NCBI GenBank assembly: GCA_046153505.1
Contig: JBJXDT010000025.1
Span: 1-24,135 of the forward strand
DNA length: 24,135 nt
Source of the DNA: JBJXDT01 sp046153505
Lineage (GTDB): Bacteria > Pseudomonadota > Gammaproteobacteria > Burkholderiales > Methylophilaceae
Reading direction: 5' to 3'
Shown piece by piece: positions 23,819 to 24,135 of the stretch (the stretch's first letter is position 1; each line of letters starts with the position of its first letter). The position numbers and the translations under genes are program-made. The notes under the pieces were generated by a model that worked only from the letters and a program-made list of their open reading frames with translations, had not been told where the DNA came from and did not search any database.

Positions 23819-24135
23819 TCACCCTCTATAATATCTCTAACTACTTATTTACTAAGGCTTCTTTTCCTGAGCATCAAAGACGATTAATAAAATGTGTGCC
23901 ACCTAAGTGACCTCAAGATTGTATTTTAACAGTTAACGATTGATGGTGCGGAATATTGCTTCTAAAAGTAATGTTTACTTTGCAAACTATAGTGTTTGGC
24001 GCCAGAGCGGATTTAATCTGTCTCAGGATGACCTTTATTCCTTATACGTTAAACCAAGCAAACTTCTAGAAACTCTTGTTATTATCCGCCTAAATCTAGC
24101 GGCTTTTAAAATCATAAAGACCGAACCAAAGTATC
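23819..24135. other. Non-tRNA sequence beyond the tRNA remnant, possible integrated-element edge
   Basis: No complete gene is visible in these 317 bases. They are AT-rich and carry a weak promoter-like pair facing thiD (TTGAGG at 23916-23911, TTTTAT at 23892-23887, spacer 18), and a short dyad TAAC-A-GTTA at 23927-23935. The only open frame of note runs off the right end (listed separately). Given the tRNA fragment at its left border, this is best read as the end of an integrated element; no integrase is in view. Confidence 0.4.
23943..24135 (+). CDS. Partial open frame running off the right end, unknown
   Basis: From ATG 23943 the frame stays open for 64 codons to the window end. It begins MVRNIASKSNVYFANYSVWR and continues with a LYVKPSKLLETLVIIRLNL segment and a Lys/Ile-rich stretch. 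An in-frame TAA stands three codons before it, so the start is at 23940-23946 (TTG, ATG or GTG), with no good ribosome site. I do not recognise it; with no stop in view it may be chance. It would lie on the presumed element side of the tRNA remnant. Confidence 0.22.
   Translation, partial: MVRNIASKSNVYFANYSVWRQSGFNLSQDDLYSLYVKPSKLLETLVIIRLNLAAFKIIKTEPKY

Noticed and set aside
23786..23900. A complete tRNA gene
   Set aside because: No anticodon stem, D arm or 5' acceptor strand is found upstream of the T-loop on the minus strand, and the T-stem does not pair.
1..24135. CRISPR array, insertion sequence, toxin-antitoxin or defence system
   Set aside because: No regularly spaced repeats, transposase, or nuclease/helicase defence genes were seen anywhere in the window.

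Overview
The window looks like the chromosome of a low-to-mid GC betaproteobacterium, most likely a methylotroph of the Methylophilaceae (Methylotenera-like). Grounds: a formaldehyde-activating-enzyme (Fae) homologue, betaproteobacterial-type housekeeping proteins (GltB/GltD, HemE, HemL, ThiD/ThiE, UppP, MutY, YidB), a stand-alone infA, and a SHP/DHC/cytochrome b cluster. This placement is inference from protein character; no 16S rRNA is present.

Layout. (1) 120-1647, plus: a three-gene exported/membrane cytochrome module (SHP-type monoheme cytochrome, diheme DHC, cytochrome b561-type membrane protein) that together should form a quinol-to-periplasm electron branch. (2) 1818-3566, plus: an RluF-like rRNA pseudouridine synthase with a long basic N-terminal extension, then a YidB-family protein and a strong terminator. 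(3) 3697-9347, plus: uppP, a giant AsmA-like protein with an internally repeated segment, a PrxQ-like peroxiredoxin and mutY, tightly spaced or overlapping and probably one operon (cell envelope plus oxidative-damage repair). (4) 9401-10773, minus: GNAT acetyltransferase, a divergent Fae paralogue and a small unknown protein. (5) 10865-12929: DoxX-like protein (+), a zinc metallo-hydrolase lipoprotein (-) and a cytochrome b561 (+), separated by bidirectional hairpin terminators. (6) 12982-13707: divergent infA (TTG start) and a cold-shock protein. (7) 13767-20940, minus: gltB-gltD-hemE, probably one operon from a good sigma70-like promoter at 20977-21005 to a bidirectional terminator at 13741-13768. 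(8) 21028-23781, minus: thiD-thiE-hemL with overlapping reading frames. (9) 23782-24135: directly upstream of thiD lies only the 3' end of a tRNA-Gly gene (T-loop to CCA), followed by sequence that is not tRNA; this looks like the scar of an integration event (att site), and the window probably ends inside the edge of an integrated element.

Most of the window is ordinary chromosomal backbone. The points most worth follow-up are the tRNA-Gly remnant at the right edge, the Fae paralogue in which the position of the proposed catalytic histidine is Met, the repeat-expanded AsmA protein, the TTG-initiated infA next to a csp gene, and a few perfect palindromes in promoter regions. I found no CRISPR array, no insertion sequence and no obvious defence system.
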